From assembly GCA_003647065.1 (NCBI GenBank), contig QMMC01000005.1, positions 1 to 44,180 on the forward strand: a stretch of DNA of 44,180 bases, written 5' to 3'. Every line of letters begins with the position of its first letter. The stretch's first letter is position 1. The translations under genes were made by a program, and so were the position numbers. Positions 19,608-29,758 of the stretch are shown piece by piece. Below the pieces are notes generated by a model. That model was not told the origin of the DNA and searched no databases. It saw only the letters and a program-made list of their open reading frames with translations. The DNA is from Deltaproteobacteria bacterium (lineage in GTDB: Bacteria; Myxococcota_A; Polyangia; Polyangiales; B10-G4).

Positions 19608-21179
19608 ATGCGTCTTCCCGCCCCAACCGGCCTCGCCCTCTTCACCGCCACAGGGCTCATTTTCCCTCTCGGGCTCTGGGGCTGCGGGACCGACGACGTC
19701 ACGCCCCTCCCCGAAGCGGTGGCCCTGGCGTGTCTCACCGCCGATCCCCTGACCGCCACCGAGACCGTCGCCGAGGGCAACGTTTTCCTCATCCGCGGCG
19801 GCCCCTGCGGTGACGCGATCTACGGCGACCAGGTCGCCGGGGTCCGCACCCAGAGCCTCGTCACCCCGGGCCTCGACCCGGTCCCGATGGCGACCTCGAC
19901 CTCTCGTTTCTCTCCCGCCGGCGACCTGGTCTCGCTCTCGAACCCGGACGGGCAGGTCTACGACATCGCCTCGGGGGTGACCCGGGAGCTCTTCGAAGGC
20001 CCAGGCTCCGTGCTCTTCCTCCGGGACCGCGGCCCGTCCCCGGGGGTCTTCGCCGTCGGTTGCGGCGACGGCGAGGTTCGTGTCCTGGGCCAGGGCGGCG
20101 AGGACGGAGAGGGCGGCGAGGTGGCGGTCCTCGCCGAAAGCGTCGTCTCGTGCCCGGCAATCGCTGCCCACGCGCCGATCCTCATCTACCAGGACATCCG
20201 GGGCGTGCTGCACCGCCTCGATGTGTCGTCGGGCGTCGACGTCTCCCTCGACGCCATTCTCTACAGCGACGGGCGCACGACCTTCATCGGGTCCGGTCGT
20301 TCCGACCAGCTGGTCCTCTCATCCGATGGTGAGGTCGTCTTTCACCTGCAGATGAGCTACGGGCGCCCCCAGGAGTGGGCGACCTTCACGCGCACTTCGA
20401 CCGGTGAGCCCCTCGGCGCGATCCCCAATGCCGATGGGAATTTGTCCGCCGTCCCCATGCCCGGCGGTCACGTCATGGCGGTCCAAGCGGCCTCGACTCT
20501 TTGGGTCCTCGACCGTCACTACGAGTTTCGCGCCTATCTCGAGACGTCGTTCGTCGCCGATTTCCCCCTCGTGAACCGTCAGCTCTTCGTCGAAGACGAT
20601 TCGACCGGAGAGCTCTTCATCTTCGAACCCGGCACCGGCCTTCGCGGAGAAAGCCTCGTCCACAGCGACGACCTTCGAGACTTGCGGTTCTCCCCGTCGG
20701 GTCGGTACATCGCCCTCCGGACCGTCGATATCTGCGAGACGGGCTCCTGTGAGCACATCGCGCTCTACGACGCCGAAGAGGATCAGCTACGAGACCTGGT
20801 GACCCTCCAGGGTGACTTCCGCCTGCACCAGGTGACCGACACCGGCCACGTGGTGCTCGCCGGCGCGTTCCGCCCCCTCGGGGCGACGGTGACGGAGGAG
20901 AACATTCGGATCTACGCACCCGACGGGACGCTTCGAGTCCAGCTCCTCGACCGCCGGACCGGCAACTTTGCCCAAGCGTCGGACCGCGCGATCTTCGTCG
21001 AGTCCTGGGATCCCCTCTCCGGCATGCGGCGCCTCGAGCGCGTGGACCTCGCGACCGGCGATGTCGTGGTGCTCACGGACCGCCTCACCGAGGCCACGGT
21101 GGCAGGGGACCGCCTCTACTTCACCCAGCAGGTAGACCCGGCGACCGTCGCCTCGGAGCTCCTGGTCACGCCCTTCTGA
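19608..21179 (+). CDS. Lipoprotein with propeller-like repeats, unknown function
   Basis: A 523-aa predicted lipoprotein whose signal (LALFTATGLIFPLGLWGC) ends at Cys26. The mature region consists of repeating beta-rich units with phrases such as STSRFSPAGDLVSLSNPDG, RDLRFSPSGRYIALRT and LVLSSDGEVVFHL, typical of TolB/WD40-like beta-propeller blades. A role in binding or sensing at the cell surface is possible but not shown. It is divergent from the glycosyltransferase gene across 137 bp and convergent with a PilZ gene. There is no clear Shine-Dalgarno before ATG 19608. Confidence 0.8.
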   Translation: MRLPAPTGLALFTATGLIFPLGLWGCGTDDVTPLPEAVALACLTADPLTATETVAEGNVFLIRGGPCGDAIYGDQVAGVRTQSLVTPGLDPVPMATSTSRFSPAGDLVSLSNPDGQVYDIASGVTRELFEGPGSVLFLRDRGPSPGVFAVGCGDGEVRVLGQGGEDGEGGEVAVLAESVVSCPAIAAHAPILIYQDIRGVLHRLDVSSGVDVSLDAILYSDGRTTFIGSGRSDQLVLSSDGEVVFHLQMSYGRPQEWATFTRTSTGEPLGAIPNADGNLSAVPMPGGHVMAVQAASTLWVLDRHYEFRAYLETSFVADFPLVNRQLFVEDDSTGELFIFEPGTGLRGESLVHSDDLRDLRFSPSGRYIALRTVDICETGSCEHIALYDAEEDQLRDLVTLQGDFRLHQVTDTGHVVLAGAFRPLGATVTEENIRIYAPDGTLRVQLLDRRTGNFAQASDRAIFVESWDPLSGMRRLERVDLATGDVVVLTDRLTEATVAGDRLYFTQQVDPATVASELLVTPF

Positions 21180-21217
21180 GGCTCTGACCGGCCGTCAGGG
21201 AACGGCGTCGGGGCGCC

Positions 21218-21643
21218 TCAGGCGTCGACGCGGATGCGCCGGACGATCTCGGCGTAGTCCCGACGGGGCCCCCGGATGGACGCCTCGGGGGGCTGCCGGT
21301 GCTTGATGGTGGTCGCGAGGAGCAGCCGCATCATGCCGTCCATGCGATTGATCTTGAGCCCGAGGGAGGGCGGGTCGTCTCCCCGACGGCGGCCCGGCAT
21401 CACCCGCGCTACATAGCCCTCGCAGTCGATCCATACCCGGGATTTCGGGATCTGGAGCTTCACCCGGACCTCGTCGCCGACCCGGGCGCTCGGCTCGTAG
21501 GAACGAATGCGCACTCCGTCCCACGAGAGATCCATCGTTTCATCCCCCAGCAGCCGCTGGCCGTCCTGGGTCATCACGACGCAGGCGGTGCGTACTCCAT
21601 GGCGGGAAAATTGGCGTTCGCTATGCACAGTAGTGGTGGTCAC
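21218..21643 (-). CDS. PilZ-domain protein
   Basis: A 141-aa cytoplasmic protein with PilZ features: Arg-rich ERQFSRHGVR near the N-terminus (RxxxR type) and DLSWDGVRI (D/NxSxxG), the two cyclic-di-GMP binding elements. Beta-strand segments such as EVRVKLQIPKSRVWIDCEG follow. Such stand-alone PilZ proteins bind c-di-GMP and act on motility or polysaccharide systems through partners. The start is GTG 21643 with AGGAGG 4 nt upstream. It is divergent from fdhD, with only 37 bp between the start codons. Confidence 0.82.
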   Translation of the reverse strand: MTTTTVHSERQFSRHGVRTACVVMTQDGQRLLGDETMDLSWDGVRIRSYEPSARVGDEVRVKLQIPKSRVWIDCEGYVARVMPGRRRGDDPPSLGLKINRMDGMMRLLLATTIKHRQPPEASIRGPRRDYAEIVRRIRVDA

Positions 21644-21680
21644 GGGTCCTCCTGATGAAATGGTAGGGAGTCGGTCGCCG

Positions 21681-22598
21681 ATGGATCCAAATTCACGCAG
21701 GTCAGGTCGCTCGCCCCGCAGCCATCCCGTACCCTTCGGCGAAGTGGATCACCGGCGAATCAAAGGCATCGCGACCCGCGGGGTCCGCGTCCTCGGCCAA
21801 AAGGGAGAGCTCGGGCCCAGCATCCTCGATGACGTGGTCGTCGAAGAGCCCCTCGAGATCCGGGTTGCGGGAGACGCCCTCGCGATCACCATGCGCACCC
21901 CCGGTCACGACGAAGACCTGGCCCTCGGCTTCTTGTTTGCCGAGGGCATCGTTTCCAGCGCGGAGGACGTGGGTCGCATCACCCACTGCGGCCGCCCCGG
22001 CGACGAAGGCTATGGCAATACCGTGGACGTGCTCCCGGGGGCCGGCGCCATCCTCGACCCCGACCGTCTGCAATCGAGTCGCCGGGGCACGTTGATCACC
22101 GCGGCCTGCGGGGTGTGCGGGCGTCGATCGATCGACGACCTCCTCGAGCGCCTCGAGCCTTTCGAAGTCCAGGACCCGGCCTCCCCCAAGGTCTCGGTCG
22201 ACGTCCTGCGCCGGTGTACCGAAGACCTCCGCGAAGAACAGCCGAACTTCGCCCGAACCGGGGGCGTGCACGCCGCATCGCTCTTGGACCGCGAGGGCCG
22301 AATGCTCGCCGTCGCCGAGGACGTCGGGCGCCACAACGCCGTCGACAAGGTCGTCGGCGCTCTGCTCCGCCAACAGCGCCTCGACGAGGCGGCGGTGCTC
22401 GTCGTCTCTGGGCGGGTGAGCTTCGAGATCGTGCAGAAGGCCGCCGTTGCTCGGGTGCCCATCGTGGCGGCGGTCTCGGCGCCTACCTCCCTCGCCGTCG
22501 ACCTCGCCGACCGCCTCGGCCTCACCCTCTCTGGCTTCGTGCGCCAGGGGCGGCTCAATATCTATACCCACCCCGGGAGGCTCGCCGGTGTCGACTGA
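21681..22598 (+). CDS. fdhD: FdhD sulfurtransferase for formate dehydrogenase
   Basis: A 305-aa FdhD/NarQ family protein. FdhD transfers sulfur from a cysteine desulfurase to the molybdenum cofactor, which formate dehydrogenase needs for activity. Diagnostic segments are VVEEPLEIRV, RTPGHDEDLALGFLFAEGI, the catalytic loop AACGVCGRRS (Cys143 and Cys146), GGVHAA, and DVGRHNAVDKVVG. ATG 21681 has GGGAG about 10 nt upstream; the track start (21507) overlaps the PilZ gene. The coding end overlaps mobA by 11 nt, implying one operon. No formate dehydrogenase is in the window. Confidence 0.96.
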   Translation: MDPNSRRSGRSPRSHPVPFGEVDHRRIKGIATRGVRVLGQKGELGPSILDDVVVEEPLEIRVAGDALAITMRTPGHDEDLALGFLFAEGIVSSAEDVGRITHCGRPGDEGYGNTVDVLPGAGAILDPDRLQSSRRGTLITAACGVCGRRSIDDLLERLEPFEVQDPASPKVSVDVLRRCTEDLREEQPNFARTGGVHAASLLDREGRMLAVAEDVGRHNAVDKVVGALLRQQRLDEAAVLVVSGRVSFEIVQKAAVARVPIVAAVSAPTSLAVDLADRLGLTLSGFVRQGRLNIYTHPGRLAGVD

Positions 22599-23214
22599 TG
22601 CTCCTTTGGGCACGTCTGCGGGCACGTCTGCGGACGTCTCTTCGGACATTTTGGCCGGCATCTTCGTAGGCGGTGCCTCGCGGCGCATGGGCGGCCACGC
22701 GAAGGGCCTGCTCCGGGTGCCGGGCACCGACGAGCGCATCCTCGAGCGCCTGGTGCGCCTCAGTCGGGAGCAGGGGTTCACCCCGGTCCTCGTCGGCGAT
22801 GCTCGGCCCTACCAAGAGCTCTCCCTCGGGGTCCCCGCCATCGCCGACGCCGAAGGCTTCCGGGGCCCCCTCGCGGGCCTCGCCGCGCTCCTCGAGGCCG
22901 CCGGTTCCAAGGGGTCCCTCGCCGTCGCCTGCGATATGCCTTTCGTGAGCCCCGAGGCTCTCGAGCGCCTAAGCGCCTTCGCCCCGGGAGCCTCCATCGT
23001 GGCCCCCCGGCGCGGCCCCGATGCGCCTTGGGAGCCACTCTTCGCTCGGTACTCGGCGCCGGCCGTGCTTCCCATTCTCCGGGCCGCCGCGGCGGACGGC
23101 GTGCGTTCGTTTCAGGGGCTCTTCAAGCGCGTCGGGCCGACCGAGCTCCCCCTCGATGCAGAGGTCACAGCGGCCCTCGAGGACTGGGATAGCCCGGCGG
23201 ACCTCCGCGGCTGA
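22588..23214 (+). CDS. mobA: MobA-like molybdenum cofactor guanylyltransferase
   Basis: A 208-aa nucleotidyltransferase that attaches GMP to molybdopterin to give the guanine dinucleotide cofactor used by formate dehydrogenases. The N-terminal nucleotide motif is GIFVGGASRRMGGHAKGLLR, and the metal-binding Asp lies in ACDMPFVSPE. The GTG at 22588 is preferred over the track ATG: GGGAGG lies 7 nt upstream, and the protein then starts about 25 residues before the motif, as expected. It overlaps the fdhD stop, consistent with translational coupling. The first 20 residues are a Ser/Thr/Asp-rich extension not typical of MobA. Confidence 0.92.
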   Translation: MSTDAPLGTSAGTSADVSSDILAGIFVGGASRRMGGHAKGLLRVPGTDERILERLVRLSREQGFTPVLVGDARPYQELSLGVPAIADAEGFRGPLAGLAALLEAAGSKGSLAVACDMPFVSPEALERLSAFAPGASIVAPRRGPDAPWEPLFARYSAPAVLPILRAAAADGVRSFQGLFKRVGPTELPLDAEVTAALEDWDSPADLRG

Positions 23215-25056
23215 TCAAGGGGCCGGGGCTCCGGCTTCGCTCGGGCTGTCGGCCGCTGACTCGGCTGGCGTCGCCGGTTCGGGTGCCGCAGCCGGTGCTT
23301 CGACCGAGGGCTCACAGGCTTCCGTGGACGGTGTGCCCGCGGTCTCTGGGTCCACGACATGGAACTCGATGCGCGCGTTTTGGGCGCGGGCCTGTCGGCT
23401 CGTGCCTTCGGCGACGGGGCGCGTCTCACCGCAGCCCCAGGCCTCGAAGCGCGAGGCCTCGAGGCCGTGCTCGGTCATCCAGGTGACCACGGCGAGGGCG
23501 CGCTCCCGGGAGAGGGTCAGATTGCGCGCGTCGGGGCCGCGGTCGTCGGTGTGGGCGTCGACGCGCACGCGCCGGAGCTGAGGATTCGCGGCGAGGGTCG
23601 CCCGGACCTCGTCGAGGACCTCTTCGGTCCCCTCGGCGAAGGTCGCGCGCCGGGGCGTGAACGAGATGCCGCTGAGCAGGCGCAGCTGGCCCTCTTCGAG
23701 GCGGTGAGACGCGGGGCAGCCGCCGTCCGCGGCGGCACCGACGGCGAGGGGGCAAGCGTCCTCCTCGTCGGGGACGCCGTCCCCGTCGTTGTCGAGGTCG
23801 GGGCAGCCGTCGGCGTCCGCGAATCCGTCGAGGTCTTCGGCGTCGTTCGGGCACTGGTCGTCGGCGTCGAGGATCTCGTCCCCGTCGTTGTCGGGGTCCG
23901 GGCAGCCGTCTTCGTCCTCGAACTCGTCGAGGTCCTCGGCGTCGTTCGGGCACTGGTCGTCGGCGTCCAGGATCTGGTCCCCGTCGTTGTCGGGGTCCGG
24001 GCAGCCGTCTTCATCCTCGAACTCGTCGAAGTCCTCGGCTCCTTCGGGGCAATCGTCTTCATCGTCGGGGTATCCGTCGCCGTCGCCATCGACCGGCCCG
24101 AGGTCTTCTTCGGGCCGGGGCTCGGGCTCGGGCTCGGGTTGAATGAACCCGATGCTCACCAAGACCCGCGCTGCGGGTGTTCCCCAGCCGGCGGACAGGC
24201 CCGGCCCCGCGGCGACGCCCGCCGTGAGCCCGCCCTTGGCGAGGTACTTGAGCCCCAGGAGCATCTCGACGTTGGTCGTCGAGTCCCGGGTTAAGTAGTC
24301 GAGGGCGTGATTCCCGGAGGCCTCGACGATGGCTTCGAGCTCGTCGTCGCCGTCTAAGATCTCGTAGCCGACGCCTGCTCGCCAGAGCAGCTCGTTGCGG
24401 ACCAGAGCGCCAGCGTTGCTCGTATACTCCTCGTGCAGGCGGAGGCCGACGTTGGCGGTCACCCGGAGGCGCGGCGGGCGGAACTCGATGAGCAGTTTCG
24501 GCACGAAGTTCACGCTCTGGTCCCCCGAGTAATTTTGCTCGGGCAGCACCGCCTGGGCGAGGGGGAAGGTCACGTCGGCGGCGAGGGCGACGCCGAAGGG
24601 GTCGAGGGGATCGCCGATGAGCCGCACCCGGGCGCCGAGGGTTGGGTCGCTGAGGGTCGATTCGTCGGCGCTGGGAACGCCCGGCACGTCCTGTCCCGTC
24701 ATCAAGAGGTGGATGGGCAGGGCTCCGTAGAGCAGCAGGCGGTCGAAGAGGCTGTAGGAGAGCGTCGTATGGAGGGTCAGCTGGTGTTCGACGACCGGCG
24801 TCGTCTCGGCCGCACCGGCGGCGGTGAAGAGCAGCGGCGACGCGGCGTAATCGATGACCGCCTGGGCGGCCCAGAAGTCGTGGCCCCGGGCGACGGGGCT
24901 CTCGGCCTGGAACATGTCCTCGGGGGCGTTGGCGGCCGAGAAGCGGTTGAGTCGCACGCCCTGGGCGGCCGCCGTGGAGGCGAGGCCCAAGGCAAGAAGG
25001 CCGGCGATTACGCCGATGGAGAGGCTCGAGCGGATGAGCAGAGAACGTGTAAACAC
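23215..25056 (-). CDS. OmpA-family outer membrane protein with TSP3 repeats
   Basis: A 613-aa protein starting at GTG 25056, with AGGGAG 6 nt upstream. It has a signal peptide (SIGVIAGLLALGLASTAAAQ) and an N-terminal beta-barrel-like region of about 300 residues. A PEPEPRPEE hinge leads to a calcium-binding thrombospondin type 3 stretch (repeats of the DPDNDGDQILDADDQCPND kind). An OmpA C-terminal peptidoglycan-binding domain follows (VRVDAHTDDRGPDARNLTLS), then an Ala/Pro/Glu tail. Such proteins link the outer membrane to peptidoglycan. It lies 100 bp downstream of the Ser/Thr kinase on the same strand and could be cotranscribed. Confidence 0.9.
   Translation of the reverse strand: MFTRSLLIRSSLSIGVIAGLLALGLASTAAAQGVRLNRFSAANAPEDMFQAESPVARGHDFWAAQAVIDYAASPLLFTAAGAAETTPVVEHQLTLHTTLSYSLFDRLLLYGALPIHLLMTGQDVPGVPSADESTLSDPTLGARVRLIGDPLDPFGVALAADVTFPLAQAVLPEQNYSGDQSVNFVPKLLIEFRPPRLRVTANVGLRLHEEYTSNAGALVRNELLWRAGVGYEILDGDDELEAIVEASGNHALDYLTRDSTTNVEMLLGLKYLAKGGLTAGVAAGPGLSAGWGTPAARVLVSIGFIQPEPEPEPRPEEDLGPVDGDGDGYPDDEDDCPEGAEDFDEFEDEDGCPDPDNDGDQILDADDQCPNDAEDLDEFEDEDGCPDPDNDGDEILDADDQCPNDAEDLDGFADADGCPDLDNDGDGVPDEEDACPLAVGAAADGGCPASHRLEEGQLRLLSGISFTPRRATFAEGTEEVLDEVRATLAANPQLRRVRVDAHTDDRGPDARNLTLSRERALAVVTWMTEHGLEASRFEAWGCGETRPVAEGTSRQARAQNARIEFHVVDPETAGTPSTEACEPSVEAPAAAPEPATPAESAADSPSEAGAPAP
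23785..24081 (-). repeat. Three 99-bp coding repeats (thrombospondin type 3)
   Basis: Three direct copies with a 99-nt period (starting about 23785, 23884 and 23983) encode 33-residue Asp-rich units of the form DxDxDGxxD...DxCP. The second and third are nearly identical. This is an in-frame protein repeat, not a CRISPR array. Confidence 0.85.
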
Positions 25057-25156
25057 CGAGAGCTCCCTCTGCCGGAGGAACGTCCCCCGACGGTCGTTGC
25101 ACGCTAACCCGAGAGTCTCTCGGCGGTAAACGTCGAGACTCGTCGCCTCGCCGTGC

Positions 25157-26956
25157 TCAAGGGTCGAGGACGACGTCGAGATAGAAGATCCCGCTACCCC
25201 GGACCGGCATTCCCTGGGCGAGATCTTCGATCACCCGGGAGACGCATCGGGAGGCGGGGCTGCTCGCGTTGGACGGCCAGGGGCCGACGCTCATCAAGGC
25301 CCCGGGCCCGCTGAACTGCACGTGAATGGTGAACTCCATTCTCGATCCGGTGGCGCATCGACCAGCGCCGGGGGTCACCTCGGCGGCCAGCGCTCGACCG
25401 TCGGCTGCGTGGAACGCCCGAGAGAACCTTCGGTAGCGCACACGCGCTCTGCCGCCTCGGTGAGCGGGAGGTGCCGAGGGATCCGCTGTGGGCTGTGTCG
25501 TGAGCGTGGGCGCGGGAGCCGGAGCGGGAGCCGGCCGGGGAGCTGGCCGGGGAGCCGGCCGGGGAGCCGGCCGGGGAGCCGGAGCGGCGACCGGGGGTGG
25601 ATCGGGTGGGCTGTTCACCGTCGGGGGCGGCGTAGGAATGGGGTTCGCTACTACGCCGACCGGGGTGACGGGTGCCGGCCCCCCCGCGACCACCGGAGTC
25701 ATTGGGCTGGGCTGAACCCCGTCCGTGGAGGCACCCTCGGGGCCCCGCGGCGTCGCGATCGACAGGACGCCGACCACCGCGAGGCCCGCCAAGATGGCGC
25801 CGCCGATGCCGAGGGCTGCCACCCAGACGATGCCGCGGCCTTTCGAGCGGGTCGGCGGGACCACCGTCGATGGCGTCGGGGTCGGGGCTGCTGATTGCGC
25901 CCGGTTTCCCGAGTAAGCAGGAGAGCTGGAAGGCGATGGAGAAATCGGATCGGCAGCAGCGGCCTCTGACACCATGCGAGTCGCCGGCGTCGACTCGAAG
26001 GGAACGGGCGCTCGGGCCGACGTCATCGGCACCGGGTGGGGCGTTGGTGGTGCGAGCTCCTGCTCCGGCACGGTTCCCGTGCCGAGACGCAGCACCTCGA
26101 CGGTATTCGCCGTTGCCAGGGCGCGCAGCGCGGCGATGTAGTCCGCGGCGCTGTGAAACCTTCCGTCGGGGTCCCGGCTCAATCCGCGCTCGATGAGGTG
26201 TCGGAGCCCTCCGGGGAGCCACGGTGCCACCTCGCCGAGGGGCGTCGGCGAGGTCGTATTCATGCGGATGAGCAGCTCCTCGTAGCTCTCCGCGGCGAAG
26301 GGCATGTGGCCCGAAAGCATTTGGTAGAAGAGCACGCTGGCGCTGTAGAGGTCCGCGCGCCCATCGACCGCCTTGGCTGCGAGGAACTGCTCCGGGGCCA
26401 TGTAGAGGGGCGTGCCGAGGATCATGCCGGTTTTCGTCAGCGACGGGCTGCCCGCCTCCCGGGCAAACTTGCTCACCCCGAAATCGAGCAGCTTCGCCGT
26501 CGGTGAATGGGTGCCGACCGCGCCGACGAGGAAGATGTTCGCCGGCTTGAGGTCGCGGTGCACGATGCCCGCGCCGTGAGCCGCTCCGAGGCCCTCGAGA
26601 ATCTGCACCGCGATGTCGAGGGCGACGTCTCCCCGGAGGGGTGCCTCCCGGTCGAGGCGCTCGTCGAGGGGCTCACCTTCGAGGAGCTCCATCGCCAGGA
26701 ATACGTCGCCCTCGGCGGTGCGTCCGGAGTCGAGGACCTCGACGATGTGCGGGCTCCCGCGGAGGGCCCCGGCCTGGGCCTCGGCGAGGAATCGATCGAC
26801 CACCTGCGGCGAGCCGAGGTGCTTTTGGTGCAGCATCTTCAGCGCGATGGCGCGCCCGGTCTGGGAGTGCACCGCCCGGAAGACCGTGCCAAACCCGCCC
26901 TCCCCGAGCTCGGCTTCGACGCGATACTGGCCGATGGTGTCGCCGGGGCGGGTCAC
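25157..26956 (-). CDS. Transmembrane Ser/Thr protein kinase
   Basis: A 599-aa Hanks-type kinase from GTG 26956. The Gly loop is GEGGFGTVF, with catalytic Lys40 (ALK), HRDLKPAN (Asp135), DFG 158-160 and APE 187-189, so it should be active. A Pro/Ser-rich juxtamembrane segment leads to one membrane span (about 376-400, WVAALGIGGAILAGLAVVG). Outside lies a long Pro/Ala linker with PAPR repeats and a C-terminal domain (about 500-599) with two cysteines that may sense a signal. The track start (27787) overlaps the divergent gene. There is no Shine-Dalgarno; a TACAAT box 6 nt before the GTG suggests a leaderless mRNA. It is divergent from the FHA activator. Confidence 0.93.
   Translation of the reverse strand: MTRPGDTIGQYRVEAELGEGGFGTVFRAVHSQTGRAIALKMLHQKHLGSPQVVDRFLAEAQAGALRGSPHIVEVLDSGRTAEGDVFLAMELLEGEPLDERLDREAPLRGDVALDIAVQILEGLGAAHGAGIVHRDLKPANIFLVGAVGTHSPTAKLLDFGVSKFAREAGSPSLTKTGMILGTPLYMAPEQFLAAKAVDGRADLYSASVLFYQMLSGHMPFAAESYEELLIRMNTTSPTPLGEVAPWLPGGLRHLIERGLSRDPDGRFHSAADYIAALRALATANTVEVLRLGTGTVPEQELAPPTPHPVPMTSARAPVPFESTPATRMVSEAAAADPISPSPSSSPAYSGNRAQSAAPTPTPSTVVPPTRSKGRGIVWVAALGIGGAILAGLAVVGVLSIATPRGPEGASTDGVQPSPMTPVVAGGPAPVTPVGVVANPIPTPPPTVNSPPDPPPVAAPAPRPAPRPAPRPAPRPAPAPAPAPTLTTQPTADPSAPPAHRGGRARVRYRRFSRAFHAADGRALAAEVTPGAGRCATGSRMEFTIHVQFSGPGALMSVGPWPSNASSPASRCVSRVIEDLAQGMPVRGSGIFYLDVVLDP
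25529..25590 (-). repeat. Tandem 12-bp repeats encoding the PAPR linker
   Basis: Tandem copies of a unit close to GGCCGGGGAGCC on the plus strand encode the PAPRPAPR periplasmic linker of the kinase. Such a tract may vary in length by slippage. Confidence 0.75.
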
Positions 26957-26962
26957 GGCGAC

Positions 26963-26968
26963 ATTGTA
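26963..26968 (-). promoter_or_regulatory. Putative -10 box of the kinase gene (leaderless)
   Basis: TACAAT on the minus strand lies 6 nt before the kinase GTG and would place the transcript start at or next to the start codon. No matching -35 was found. Leaderless expression is an inference, supported by the lack of a Shine-Dalgarno. Confidence 0.35.
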
Positions 26969-26975
26969 CCCATGA

Positions 26976-27004
26976 TTGACAGCCGCGCCGCCGCTGAACA
27001 CGAT
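26976..27004 (+). promoter_or_regulatory. Putative sigma-70-type promoter of the FHA activator
   Basis: TTGACA (26976-26981) and a weak CACGAT (26999-27004) are separated by 17 bp, ending 12 nt before ATG 27017. A transcript from here would have a leader of only a few nucleotides. The -10 match is poor. Confidence 0.35.
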
Positions 27005-27016
27005 GGCGCGCGTCCG

Positions 27017-28807
<1,791 letters not shown>

Positions 28808-28823
28808 CCTCGCGTCGCGACTC

Positions 28824-29648
28824 TCATTCGGCGTCGTTCAAGTGCGGCAAAGCCGGGGCCGAACCGTGTTCCGGGTGTTCGGGGAGCTGGTCTCCGGGGC
28901 TCCAGTGGGTTTGCTGGGCTCCCTTCATGTCGATGATCCCGAGGGCGTCGAGGATGCGCATCACCTGGAACGCCGGGTCGACCTCGAACCAGCGCACGGC
29001 GAAATTCGGCGCCATGCCGAACTTGTGGTGGTTGTTCTGGAAGAGCTCGCCAGCGGTGAGAAAATCGAGGGGAAGCGAGTTCACCGATTCGTCGCCTACG
29101 GCGAAGTTTCGGTAGCCGTATTTGTGACCGCCCCAATTGACGATCGCGCCGTGAACCGGGCCCATCAGGAGGTGAACCGGGAGCAGCAGGAAGAAAACCC
29201 AGTGGGGTGCAAAGGCGAGATAGAAGGCCGTGTAGGCCACGCCGAAGAGCACGCGGGTGACCCACGCGTCGCCGACCCGGTCGACCCAGGCCCAGGCTGG
29301 GTAGCCGCCTTCGAAGCGCTCCTCGGCTTCGATGCGTCCCGAGAGCACCCCTTCGTAGCGCTCCTTCGTCGCCCACATCATGCCGAAGACGTTGGTATGG
29401 GTATGGGGGGAGTGGGGGTCCCGGGCGGTGTCGCTGTAGGCGTGGTGCTCGCGGTGGAGGATGGCGTAGGCCCGCGGGTTCAAGAACGAACTCCCCTGGC
29501 TGACCCAGGTGAGCAGATAGAAGAACCGCTCCCAGCCCTTGCTCATGCTGAACATGCGGTGGGCGCCGTAGCGATGCAGGAAGAACGTCTGGCAGAACAC
29601 CGAAAGGGCCCAGTGGCCGACGAAGAAGGCGAGAATGATCCAGACCAT
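28824..29648 (-). CDS. Acyl-CoA (delta-9 type) fatty acid desaturase
   Basis: A 274-aa di-iron membrane desaturase that introduces a double bond into acyl chains and so controls membrane fluidity. All three histidine boxes are present: HRYGAH (25-30), HREHH (65-69) and NNHHKF (205-210), with an extra His in NWGGHKYG as in the stearoyl-CoA desaturase family. Hydrophobic spans flank them (IILAFFVGHWALSVF; VFFLLLPVHLLMG). It is slightly shorter than many relatives because the N-terminus begins almost at the first span. It is convergent with the FHA activator (16-bp gap) and divergent from the protease gene. Confidence 0.93.
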   Translation of the reverse strand: MVWIILAFFVGHWALSVFCQTFFLHRYGAHRMFSMSKGWERFFYLLTWVSQGSSFLNPRAYAILHREHHAYSDTARDPHSPHTHTNVFGMMWATKERYEGVLSGRIEAEERFEGGYPAWAWVDRVGDAWVTRVLFGVAYTAFYLAFAPHWVFFLLLPVHLLMGPVHGAIVNWGGHKYGYRNFAVGDESVNSLPLDFLTAGELFQNNHHKFGMAPNFAVRWFEVDPAFQVMRILDALGIIDMKGAQQTHWSPGDQLPEHPEHGSAPALPHLNDAE

Positions 29649-29758
29649 GATGATGCGAGGCTAAGACCGGCACGTCGCATCGACGTCGGGGCGGTGTCAT
29701 CCTTCTGTCACGGCGCGGCCTCGCGTACTCTTCGCCGACGGTCCGAAGGGCATCGACG

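Noticed and set aside
23785-24081. Possible CRISPR from regular 99-bp repeats
   Set aside because: The repeats are in frame and encode thrombospondin type 3 units.
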